In this document: positions 13,401 through 21,902 of the stretch, in pieces
Layout: each line of letters opens with the position of its first letter
How positions within the stretch are numbered: position 1 is the first letter of the stretch
Assembly (NCBI GenBank): GCA_002682825.1
Contig: NOKP01000037.1
Span: 124,001-188,000 of the forward strand
Source of the DNA: Neonectria sp. B-13
Lineage: Eukaryota; Ascomycota; Sordariomycetes; Hypocreales; Nectriaceae
Direction of reading: 5' to 3'
Length of the DNA: 64,000 bases
Position numbers and translations under genes: made by a program
The notes under the pieces: model-generated
Seen by the model: the letters and a program-made list of their open reading frames with translations, nothing else
Databases searched by the model: none
What the model was told of the DNA's origin: nothing

Positions 13401-14195
13401 AAGCTGCCAGTTAAGTGTGAAAAGCCTAACATTGATCTTGAAACGGCATTCGAAATCGGAAAACTGGGCCATGACTTGACACAAGAGGACGGGGCTAGCA
13501 GGAGTCTAATGCATTGCCTCATATGCAGAGAGGAGTTGTCTGACTTAGTCCTTAAGAATGAGGTTGGGCTTCACAAGACAAGTGCATTCCCATGGCATCT
13601 CAACTGGTGCGACTTTGGCAGCATTGCTTTCCTCACATCAAGATTTCTGGAATTCCAGACACGTTTACCAAGGGAAACCTTTCGGACAATTTTGAACCTG
13701 GAGCCGAATCGCGGATGGAGTCCTTTGTGCCGGGCTGCGTACTACAACTTGCCTGACATGATGGAAAATTGCTTGTCAATGGGAGCAATAATCGACTTTG
13801 AAGGGTCCCCCTTGGGGTCGGCTCTTGTGGTTGCCTGCGCCTTTGGGTGGCTAGACTCTGTCAAGTTTCTAGTGCGCCGCCAGGCGGCCGTTTTCTACAC
13901 TGGTGCGAGAGGCCAGATGAACATCCCATTGCTGACTCGATCCGAATCAGTGAGGAATTGGTTCCTCGTGGGGCGGTTTAATGAGCAGCTGAGAATCACC
14001 GCGTGTAGTAGTACTCAGCAGTCCGACTGTGGCCAAGGTGAAGTTTTAAAACATTGGAGTGGTGTTGTGCAGATCAAGTTCAGACTAGACGGGAAGATGG
14101 AGAAGAGGTCGTCAGAAAGCTTGCTGGAGTACGCGAAGAGATTGGGAGAACTCAGGAAAAGAGTGCAAGGGGAGGTTGTTTCTCTATGTAACTGA
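7487..14195 (+). CDS. NACHT-ankyrin STAND (NLR-like) protein
   Basis: Three exons: 7487-8802, 8853-12965, 13022-14195; 2200 aa. The N-terminus (MSDPLSVAGSIAGLITLADF) is the fungal STAND N-terminal helical domain, followed by coiled helices to about residue 190. The NACHT module has Walker A GIPGAGKT near residue 235 and Walker B IIIVDGLDEC near 337-346. The first intron falls inside the NACHT C-terminal part and splicing restores GMFRWVVCQLDYL, a standard family motif. Degenerate and clear ankyrin repeats follow (around 950-1060, 1528-1645, and THGDTPLHIS-like units after the last intron). The family acts as intracellular surveillance or allorecognition receptors: ligand on the repeats, NTP-driven oligomerisation, N-terminal execution. 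An 8-aa tandem duplication lies at 11272-11319. Partner effector and ligand cannot be deduced. Confidence 0.9.
11272..11319 (+). repeat. 24-bp in-frame tandem duplication inside NLR gene
   Basis: Two adjacent 24-bp copies (11272-11295 and 11296-11319) differ at a single base and encode ELNAMAAW then ELNAMAVW. The near identity indicates a recent duplication within the inter-repeat region of the NACHT-ankyrin gene. Confidence 0.85.
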
Positions 14196-14656
14196 TCATG
14201 GTCTCATCTGGGCTGTTTGTAAGCTTGGTATTATACTATCTTTAGGCTTAAGGTTTTCTCTATCTAAAGACATAAGTTTCATAATAATAACTTGATTAGA
14301 CTATTTTTGGCCTTAGTTAATATCATATGATAGATCAAGGCAACGCAGTGGATAAGATACAGTATATAACACAGTAAGGTGCTGTGCTCAGCACCGTCAA
14401 TCTTAATAACTTAAACACAACAAGCTTTCCCAGTACTATGGTTCACATTAATATCGCACCTTAAGGCTGTTAAACTAACAACTTATAAATCGAAGAATAA
14501 ATTACACATAATCTTTAATAAAGTATTTAATTAATAATATTAGTAAAAGGTACAAAGTGTATGACTAATATTAAAGCGGCCAGCCTCCTCATGAACCCCA
14601 CTCAATTCTCCCTTCCTAGCTCTATATCTATCACCCCTTCCTCAGTACCATGAGCC
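14196..14656. other. AT-rich intergenic segment
   Basis: About 460 bp between the NLR gene and the SbcD-SbcC fusion, strikingly rich in TA and AT steps (for example 14220-14570) compared with the GC-rich gene that follows. No open frame of note. It could be a terminator/promoter spacer or a remnant of a repeat mutated by RIP. A short upstream open frame (14650-14724) overlaps the next start codon. Confidence 0.5.
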
Positions 14657-14724
14657 ATGCAAAGGTCATTGGCCGGCACGGCGCGATGGCTGCTTCTCAG
14701 CGACCTGCACTTCAAGCATCATGA
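14650..14724 (+). promoter_or_regulatory. Upstream open reading frame overlapping the fusion-gene start
   Basis: An ATG at 14650 has adenine at -3 (good fungal initiation context), reads 24 codons and stops at 14722-14724, in a different frame from the main ATG at 14657. If transcribed, ribosomes would meet it first, which would dampen translation of the main protein. Whether the mRNA starts upstream of it is unknown. Confidence 0.4.
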
Positions 14725-17700
14725 CCTAGACCGGGTGCGGCAGACGGCGCAATGGATCGTCGCGGAGGCGGAGCGGCACCGGGTCGGCCGGGTTGTGGTG
14801 TGCGGCGACCTGCTGACGAGCCGCACGATGCAGCCGACACACGTTTTGTCTGCGTGCTACCACTTCATCAGTCGCCTCAGCGACGTCGTGCCGCGTGTCC
14901 ACGTCGTGCTCGGTAATCATGACCTCGCCTACCGTCGCGACTACCAGACGACGGCCCTTGACGCCCTCAACTTCAACCGCCTGGCCCCATACGTGTCGCT
15001 GCATAGCGGCGTCGCCAGCCACGAGTGGAACGGCCGCCGCGTCTTGCTGTTGCCGTTTCGCGAGGAGCAGGACGAGCTGGCGGACGCCGTAGCCGCTCTG
15101 GGACTCGAAGAGGCGAGCAAGACAGTTGCCTTTGCACATCTTGCCATTAACAAGGCCATCACGCAGCGGCATGTGGTTGACGCTGGGGTCGCCACACCCC
15201 GCATGGGGAATCCCATCACGCATCGCGGCCTCATGGGCCCGGATCGGTTTGCCTCGCTAGCACGAACTTTCACGGGGCATTTTCACAGTCATCAGACCAT
15301 CGCCCAGAAGCGACCCGGCAGCAACAAGGGCGATCTGCAGGGGAGCCTCACGTACCTGGGCTCGCCATTGCAACTGAACTGGGCCGACCTCTACGACGAG
15401 CAGCGGGGCGTCGTCTTGTTCGATCCGGAAACGCTCGAGCACGAAATGCTGGTCAACCCGCATGCCGTCGGCTACATGACGGCTGACCTGCGGCAAGTCC
15501 TTGACGGCCAGGTCGATGAGGGTGCCTTGACGGACAAGCATGTCATGCTCCTCGGCGAACTTACCCATCTCAAGTACGTCACGGCTCGCGACAAGCTTCT
15601 CGAGCTAGGCGTGCGGAGCGTGCGGAACTGGACTCCTATGGGCCTTGCGTTGCAGGCTGACCATCGATCATTTGGCGGCCTTGGTGCATCGGTGCCGGCG
15701 AGCGATGGCGCTGTCCAACCCTTGGAGGAGCCTGTCAACGATGAGACAGGTCCAGACACAGCGAGCGACGGCATTCCGGGGTCTGACCCTGGAAGTGAGC
15801 CTCGGGCTCCAAGACTCGATCTCGCCGCGGAAGCCCGCAAGTACGTCGAGTCGCTGGAGTTGGACGAGTCTCTTCTCTCGCGGCGAGACGAGTTGGCGCG
15901 GGTTGGGCAGCGATTGATCCAAGCCTCCCGCGAGATCGCGGACCAAGGCGACGAGGCCGAGGTTAACTACCAAGACTTCCTCGACAGGTCATCTCAAGCT
16001 GTTGGCACAAGGACCACTACCGAGCTGGCAGGGCCCTCGACCCACGTCTTTGTCGCTGAGCCGCGCAAACTCACAGTCACCAACTTCCTCGGCGTGCAAG
16101 GCACCCTCACCATCGACTTCCAGCAGGACCTCCTGCGTGGATTGACCTTTCTGGTCGGTGACAATGGCTCTGGTAAGAGCACGCTCGTCGAGGCCATGGT
16201 ATGGTGCCAGTTCGGGCGGTGCATCCGCCACGGGTTAGCGGCCAACGACGTCGTCAATGACAAGGTGGGAAAGAACTGCTCCGTCATGCTGGAGTTTGCC
16301 AACGGTTATGCCATCACGCGGCATCGCAAGCACAAAGTCCACGGCAACCGCGTCGTCATCTCGCTGCGCGGCGAGCCGCAGCCGCAGCTCGAGCACCCGG
16401 ACGCGCGCACGACGCAGTCGGCCATCGACAAGCTGCTTGGGATACAGTACGAGACGTATGTCAGGACGGTCGTACTGGGCCACGAAAGCGCGGCGAGCTT
16501 CCTCAACTCGACGTCAGCGCAGCGGCGCGACCTGATCGAGTCATCGCTCGGGCTATCGATGCTGGATCACTGCGGGCAGGTGTCGAGGCTGCTGCTCAAG
16601 GACGTCGACAAGAACGTGGATGATATGGAGGGCAAACTAGAAGGCTTGCTTCGGACGATGGAGTACATCGAACGACGGCTCGAAGATCTGGACAGGACCC
16701 AGAAGCGACTCGAAGAGGGGGCGGAGGAGGCTGTCGCATCATTGGAGGGGGCTATTCAAGAGTATACAGCTGCCGAACTACCAGTCTATGGACAAAGACA
16801 TTCCAACGAAGGGGGCAAACAGTTTGGACACGAACATCCCGAGTTCGACACAGACACCGCAGATCTCGAGCAGCAAATCTCGGCCGCAAACAAGGGAGTT
16901 CAGGACTTGCTGAGACGGGCCAAGTCAGCTGAGCTCAGCATGGCCTTCCACGCTGAGATTTCGACGTTGCAGGATCAAATCTACATCAAACAGGAAAATT
17001 TGCAACAGCTAGAGAGCTCGTATGCCCTAATGCAGGAACAGAAGCAGGCTGAATCGACGTCATGGCTTGGCCGGCTACAGCAGCAACTAAGTCAAAGACT
17101 TGATGCTATGACTGTGGCCCATCCCATAGGCCTGCGCAAACTCTTACATGCCGTGCAGATCTCCATCCTCCGGTTCCGATTGATGGCCGTCAGCGGCTTC
17201 TCACGCATATTTGGGACTCCAAGGGACGACTCTCAGGGAACGGGCGCCCAAGACCACGGCCACGAGGCAGCCATCAACAGTCTCCGCGAAGACATCGAGA
17301 ACAGCATATCTCGGCTGCAGAGCCTGAAGCACGAGGCGAACAGAACCGGAGTCCTGGAAAAGCTCGCCATCGACCACGCCGTCGGGATAAACGAGCAGCT
17401 TGCGCAGGCCATCCTGGCTCAAGGCGCCCTGCAGGACGAGCGCGAGCGGCAGCGTGAGAGATCCAAGACATTGGAGGCCCTACAGCAGCAGGTCACGTTC
17501 AACCAGCGCGAGGCAGCCACGTACACGCGCCTGATCGAAACCGAGCAGTCGTCTCTGCACTCGCTACGCTCAGAGCACGACGCGCTGGCCGCCAAACTTC
17601 ATGTGCTTGCCGCTGATCGCGAGTTCTTTGCCTTTTGGACCTCTGCTCTGGCGAAGCGCACCCGTCGCGCCTCTTCGTCTTCCTCAGCCAGGTCCACAGT

Positions 17701-18286
17701 AACAGCGACGACCACCTTCCGCGAGCACGTCCTCGTGCAGTCGCTCTCGGAGCTCAACGCGCTCATCACGCAGGTCTTGACGGTGCTATACGATGATACG
17801 CGCCACGCGCGCGCCATGACAACAGGCATGCTGCGCTCGCTGTTCGAGTCTGACTCTGCCGACTCCGCGATTAATAAAGCCTTCCCCTCCGCGGGATCAG
17901 TCCTCGACCGCACCCTTTCCGTCCACCCCTCGCTCGCATACGGCAAGCGCTCGGGTGGCGAGCGTAAGCGCGTCGACCTAGCGCTCTTCTTCGCACTGCG
18001 GCAGCTGTGGCAGGCTGGGAGCGCGCATCGCGCCCACTACGTGCTCGTCGACGAGGTGTTTGACAGTCTGGACGAGGCAGGCCAGGCGGCTGTAGTCAAG
18101 TGGTGCGGGCTCATGGCGCAGAGGGTGGCTGGATGGATCGTGGTCATCACGCACAGCCGATTCTTGGTCGAGCGAGATTGGGAGGAAGACGCGGGTAAGA
18201 TCTTGGTTGTGAAGGCAAGCATGGGACAGGGGGGTACGGAGCTGGTTGTTGAGGGACGGAGGATTGGTGTTCAGGATGGTGCTTGA
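14657..18286 (+). CDS. SbcD-SbcC (MRE11-RAD50-like) fusion: phosphoesterase plus SMC-type ATPase
   Basis: One uninterrupted frame of 1209 aa. Residues 10-330 form a calcineurin-like phosphoesterase with all five metal motifs: LLLSDLHF, VVCGDLL, VLGNHDLAY (near 86-90), VAFAHLA and FTGHFHSHQ (near 206-213), as in SbcD/MRE11 nucleases. After an acidic, Pro/Ser-rich linker (about 340-470), an SbcC/RAD50 ATPase begins with KLTVTNFLGV, Walker A VGDNGSGKST (near 499-508), then helices predicted as coiled coil (620-1040), signature YGKRSGGERKRVDLAL (near 1099), Walker B YVLVDEVFDSLDEAG (near 1128) and H-loop VVITHS. The coiled-coil region has no cysteine, so no zinc hook. In bacteria and archaea these are two proteins forming an ATP-gated end-processing nuclease; here both are one chain. 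No introns, GC-rich codons, and no evident mitochondrial presequence. The canonical nuclear MRE11 and RAD50 are expected elsewhere in the genome. The second ATG of two nearby ones is used. Confidence 0.88.
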   Translation: MQRSLAGTARWLLLSDLHFKHHDLDRVRQTAQWIVAEAERHRVGRVVVCGDLLTSRTMQPTHVLSACYHFISRLSDVVPRVHVVLGNHDLAYRRDYQTTALDALNFNRLAPYVSLHSGVASHEWNGRRVLLLPFREEQDELADAVAALGLEEASKTVAFAHLAINKAITQRHVVDAGVATPRMGNPITHRGLMGPDRFASLARTFTGHFHSHQTIAQKRPGSNKGDLQGSLTYLGSPLQLNWADLYDEQRGVVLFDPETLEHEMLVNPHAVGYMTADLRQVLDGQVDEGALTDKHVMLLGELTHLKYVTARDKLLELGVRSVRNWTPMGLALQADHRSFGGLGASVPASDGAVQPLEEPVNDETGPDTASDGIPGSDPGSEPRAPRLDLAAEARKYVESLELDESLLSRRDELARVGQRLIQASREIADQGDEAEVNYQDFLDRSSQAVGTRTTTELAGPSTHVFVAEPRKLTVTNFLGVQGTLTIDFQQDLLRGLTFLVGDNGSGKSTLVEAMVWCQFGRCIRHGLAANDVVNDKVGKNCSVMLEFANGYAITRHRKHKVHGNRVVISLRGEPQPQLEHPDARTTQSAIDKLLGIQYETYVRTVVLGHESAASFLNSTSAQRRDLIESSLGLSMLDHCGQVSRLLLKDVDKNVDDMEGKLEGLLRTMEYIERRLEDLDRTQKRLEEGAEEAVASLEGAIQEYTAAELPVYGQRHSNEGGKQFGHEHPEFDTDTADLEQQISAANKGVQDLLRRAKSAELSMAFHAEISTLQDQIYIKQENLQQLESSYALMQEQKQAESTSWLGRLQQQLSQRLDAMTVAHPIGLRKLLHAVQISILRFRLMAVSGFSRIFGTPRDDSQGTGAQDHGHEAAINSLREDIENSISRLQSLKHEANRTGVLEKLAIDHAVGINEQLAQAILAQGALQDERERQRERSKTLEALQQQVTFNQREAATYTRLIETEQSSLHSLRSEHDALAAKLHVLAADREFFAFWTSALAKRTRRASSSSSARSTVTATTTFREHVLVQSLSELNALITQVLTVLYDDTRHARAMTTGMLRSLFESDSADSAINKAFPSAGSVLDRTLSVHPSLAYGKRSGGERKRVDLALFFALRQLWQAGSAHRAHYVLVDEVFDSLDEAGQAAVVKWCGLMAQRVAGWIVVITHSRFLVERDWEEDAGKILVVKASMGQGGTELVVEGRRIGVQDGA

Positions 18287-18938
18287 GACGCTGGAGGGGA
18301 TTGCTACATCGTTCGTTGCTAAGGAAGGGCACGAGCTCATTATTGTGCGGGTATATAAGGACACGTGCTGAGAGCCAGCGATGGACCGCTGGCTGGAAGC
18401 TGAGTACTTGCTATACTGCCTTATTAATGAATATGAGGTACTGTATTTGTAAAATATTAAAAAGGAGCAGTGTTAAATATCAACACTAAAATCCCCGACG
18501 TCTGTCGGTGGTTAATTAGCTCACCCACCATCCAAGTCAGATGTCTATGGTATCACTGAATTTTAGTAAATGCTATCTTTCACGGCTTTTGGAACTCCCT
18601 TTCTTGATGTAAATAACATCATGTATCCTATGTACTAGCTGGGCCAGTTACGTCCACATCTGGCTATCCAAGATGTTATACAAGAAGACCTTTCAAGATG
18701 AGGCTGTTTATCTCACTCGGTAGTCAACTCATCTTACATACATTCCAACACAGGATAAGTCCGCAACTATCTTTATCTAACATTAAACGTTTACAGGACT
18801 CTCCAATAGCCTCTTCTATATTGACTTTGACCTTTGCTCATGTTGAGTTTTCCTCTTCTTGAGCCCATAACGAGGACCGCGTTGACTTCTGTGTCATATA
18901 TTGAACTTTGTGTAACTACGAAACAGCCAGGAACACGT
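18287..18938. other. Convergent intergenic region with small hairpin
   Basis: Lies between the 3' ends of the SbcD-SbcC fusion and proline dehydrogenase genes. An 8-bp inverted repeat, AGCCAGCG at 18373-18380 and CGCTGGCT at 18387-18394, with a 6-nt loop sits about 90 bp after the fusion stop, just after a TATATAAGG string (18352-18360). No open frame of interest; otherwise AT-rich 3' flank. Confidence 0.5.
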
Positions 18939-20766
18939 CTATGAAGCGAATGGAAACAGACGTCTGCGAATCTCACGACCTAATCGCACCCGCTCAGAAG
19001 CGGCTCCGCCTCGCCCTTCAAGAACCGCCTTGTTCTCAGTGGCTCGCCTAGCCAGAAATGGCAGACATTCTTTCAAGTCGCCGTAACTCATTGACTGTGA
19101 GTACAAAGTTAGTACAAGAAAGATTCCATTGGGCATGCGACGATCACCTTGACAACGAGCGGGAACCCCCCTTCCGCTGCGATGGAACCTGTGATTTGGT
19201 TTGTGAGGTCATCTTTCATTCCTAGACAGAGTCAGAGTGTTAGCACAGTTCTTCAGATTGGTAGAATGTAAACTCACCATACAGCTGCGCAAAAGCAATG
19301 CTGCCAGCAGCCTCGTTTGTGACAAGAAGCTTGTCATCGCCGGCTTTGCGGTGCGCTAACCCGTACTTTTTCAACAACTGAATCCCAAGGTCGATACTTG
19401 TCGAGTTGTGAGTGGCAAAGATGACGCCAATCTTGGAATGACCCGTTTTATCTATCTGACCGGCAATGGTGGCCAGGGTCTTCTCAATTCCGTAGTTGAA
19501 ACTTGCGTCTGTCTCGGGTTTCGTTGACCAAACGGGTCCTTCACCCTCCCTTTTCTCCCTCGTCCACCTTTCATCCTCTGTCACTATGTATGCTCCTCTG
19601 ATTTGCTTGAAGAGAAGCTTGTATCCTTTCTCTTCCGCTCGACGGATCTGCTGATCAAGAAGCTGCGGGTGTCTGCGTAGGTAGGCTTGGAAGGATGCGA
19701 TGCAGGTCGCCGGCCCATCGAGGGTGTTGTACTTTTGCATTAGCCCCTCAGTTAAACTGTCGATGACTGGCTGGTACCACGATTGCTCGGCGTCGATGAC
19801 GATGCGCACGTTGTTGTCTCGGGCTTTGCTGGCAATAGCTTCCACAGTAGCCCGCAAGTTGATGAGCTGCTCGCGGTCTGCAGCCGTCACGCCTTCTCCA
19901 TTCAGAGCCGCCTCCCAATCACCATCGTGGGGCAGACCAGGATACGGCACGTCTTTGTCAAGGCCCTTCTTCGCTCGGGCCTTTAGGATGGCGGTCGAGC
20001 CATGGTAAAGAGCAACCGGGTGAGATAGGAGACCCGTGATCTTGATCCTCACCCAGAACCGATTGTCTCCACTGGTAGCAGTTGTATCTGAGCAAAACTG
20101 CTTGGCCAGTTTTCCCTGGGCCTCGATGGAAGCCAAGACATGTTGTGTTTGTGTGAGGATCAATTCAGGATCTTTGCTTGAGCCGTCCAGTTCAGCTTCG
20201 ATGTTATAGCCAAGAAGAGTGCCAACATGGCTCTCACGCAACGCTCGTATTTTGGGGACGCAATCCTCGGTCGTCTCGCCGCCAAGGAATTGCGTGAAAA
20301 ATGTCCGCATGATGAATGCGTGCGAGAGAGAGGAAACGATAGGAATTTTGGAAACAACCTTGTAAAGGGTTTCACTCATATCAACCCAAATTGGCGAGGA
20401 ACAAAATGCGAAGGCGCTATGCGAACACCATCGTTAGACACCACATCACATACTTGAGACCATATCTCAGGAAACCACTTACACCCAGCCCGAGAAGAGC
20501 TTTCCCAGTGGAACTTTGGACAGCGCCTCAGTATCTAAACGATCGTCGAGATAATCGTTTTCGCTTGACTTTGGCCACAGCAGCGCAAGAATGGCTATAC
20601 CAGTGCCTCCTGTAGCATAGAGAACTCTTTTGTCCTTGACAGCAGCATGTTCCCACCATGCTGTGGGCCGTGCTGACGTCGACGTATGTCGGACCGTACG
20701 TCGTGAAACTGCCATGATGCTGCCCCGTGTGGGGAAACAGGCACTTGGCCTCAGTGCGCGCAGCAT
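18939..20766 (-). CDS. Proline dehydrogenase, mitochondrial
   Basis: Exons on the minus strand: 20483-20766, 19278-20416, 19148-19221, 18939-19094; 550 aa. It oxidises proline to pyrroline-5-carboxylate with FAD, passing electrons to the respiratory chain (first step of proline use). The N-terminus, MLRALRPSACFPTRG with many Arg/Ser, is a typical mitochondrial presequence, which is why the ATG at 20766 is preferred over one at 20859. Catalytic-barrel motifs are visible: VIDAEQSWYQ, LLFKQIRGAYIVTEDERW and GVIFATHNSTS, then LLVTNEAAGSIAFAQLYGM and a C-terminal SYGDLKECLPFLARRATEN, all expected in fungal PUT1/PrnD proteins. It is divergent from the RidA-like gene 760 bp away. Proline induction through a PrnA/Put3-type factor is usual in fungi; no such site was confirmed here. 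Confidence 0.93.
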
Positions 20767-21524
20767 CTTGAAGATTAAACAAAACGAACTCAGTCTGAGT
20801 GTAGAGCAAGGGAAAGTTAAGTATGCAGAATTCGGAAGAGGGTAGTGAAACGAGAGCATGATAATTCATGCTTACGGCTCTTTATCTTAGTTCATCCTAC
20901 AATCCAATGCATTCTTTTACACGAGGTGACACTGGGTAGGCGATCCATCGTGGATTGTCGGGATAGTCCAAGCGTGGTGGAGCCCAGTCTGAACAACGGG
21001 AAGGTATCCCGTTCATCTGAAATCCGCTTCTTCCGCCCACGGCGAGACGATAAGTTGTGTGATATGATTGATTCCAATTATGCGTTCCCCGTATCTTGCC
21101 ATCCTTATCTGAGGGGCCAATATAGGTTCGGCCTAGTGTGGTGAAGCCATCGGGTAGCGCATCCGCGCAGAGGCGATTTCTCTCGCCAAGGCGGATGGTG
21201 TCTCCGTGAGGAATCTCCGCGCCGTCCCGCATTTTCAGCATGCTTGGAACTGTGCTTGTGGCACCAAGTCCCGGTAACTGTGATACTAGCCGTCCCGATG
21301 CCAGTGTTAGTTCCAAGGAGACTGGTTACTAGCCAATGGTCGTTCTCCGGTGGTGAGAGGCCTATCTATTATCATCGGTACTCACCAACATATAAATCTC
21401 CCAGACTACTTGCAACACAATCATCTTTCAATCTTCACTTTTACTGCAATCATAATCATATCAAGATAACGCTCTTGCTTCAACATTCGAGCCTCAACAT
21501 CCATCTTTGTCAAAATCAGCCATC
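20767..21524. promoter_or_regulatory. Divergent promoter between proline dehydrogenase and RidA-like gene
   Basis: A 758-bp shared upstream region. It contains a TATA-like TATAAA at 21391-21396, about 130 bp before the RidA-like ATG, and an unexplained minus-strand open frame (listed separately). No duplicated CGG/CCG proline-regulator site was recognised. Confidence 0.45.
20897..21241 (-). CDS. Possible small hypothetical protein or gene relic
   Basis: A 114-codon minus-strand frame (ATG complement at 21239-21241, stop at 20897) with protein-like composition (for example GFTTLGRTYIGPSDKDGK, DYPDNPRWIAYP). It sits inside the divergent promoter, has no recognised domain, and the same frame stays open upstream without another ATG. 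It may be a relic exon or chance; I do not recognise it. Confidence 0.2.
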   Translation of the reverse strand: MLKMRDGAEIPHGDTIRLGERNRLCADALPDGFTTLGRTYIGPSDKDGKIRGTHNWNQSYHTTYRLAVGGRSGFQMNGIPSRCSDWAPPRLDYPDNPRWIAYPVSPRVKECIGL

Positions 21525-21902
21525 ATGAAGACCGTCTGCCCTGACCGTGCACCTCGCACCATCGGCCCCTACGTGCACGCCGTTGTCCACGGCGACCTTG
21601 TCTTCACCACGGCGTGTATCCCACTCGACCCAGCAACCATGCAAATCGTCGGTGGCGGTGCCGAAAACCAGCTTCGGCGCATCTTCGACAACCTCAAAAT
21701 CATCCTCGAGGAATCCGGCACCTCCCTTGACCGGATCATCAAGCAGAACGTCTATCTGACCGACTTTGCCCAATTTGAGGCTTTCAACAAAGTCTCGGCC
21801 GAGTACCTTGGAAACCACAAGCCTGCCAGAGCGACGATGAGGGTGCTGGAATTGCCAAAGAACGCTCCAATGGGACTGGATGTGGTGGCTGCTATGCCCT
21901 AG
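21525..21902 (+). CDS. RidA/YjgF family protein, divergent active site
   Basis: Intronless, 125 aa, the full length of the family. RidA proteins deaminate reactive enamine/imine intermediates made by PLP and flavin enzymes. Visible hallmarks are IGPYVHAVVHGDLVF, the central NVYLTDFAQFEAFN, and the conserved Arg in HKPARATMRVLELP. The usual C-terminal V-E-I-E-x-x-A reads MGLDVVAA, replacing the first Glu by Gly and the second by Asp, and the usual Ser after GPY is Val. It may therefore belong to a non-canonical Rid subgroup with altered substrate use. It is divergent from proline dehydrogenase, whose product is an imine, which fits an accessory role; this link is inference. A second, canonical RidA lies at 39561-40065. 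Confidence 0.88.
   Translation: MKTVCPDRAPRTIGPYVHAVVHGDLVFTTACIPLDPATMQIVGGGAENQLRRIFDNLKIILEESGTSLDRIIKQNVYLTDFAQFEAFNKVSAEYLGNHKPARATMRVLELPKNAPMGLDVVAAMP

Noticed and set aside
14726..15568. Several minus-strand frames opposite the phosphoesterase domain
   Set aside because: High GC third positions in the real gene create open antisense frames; no protein features.
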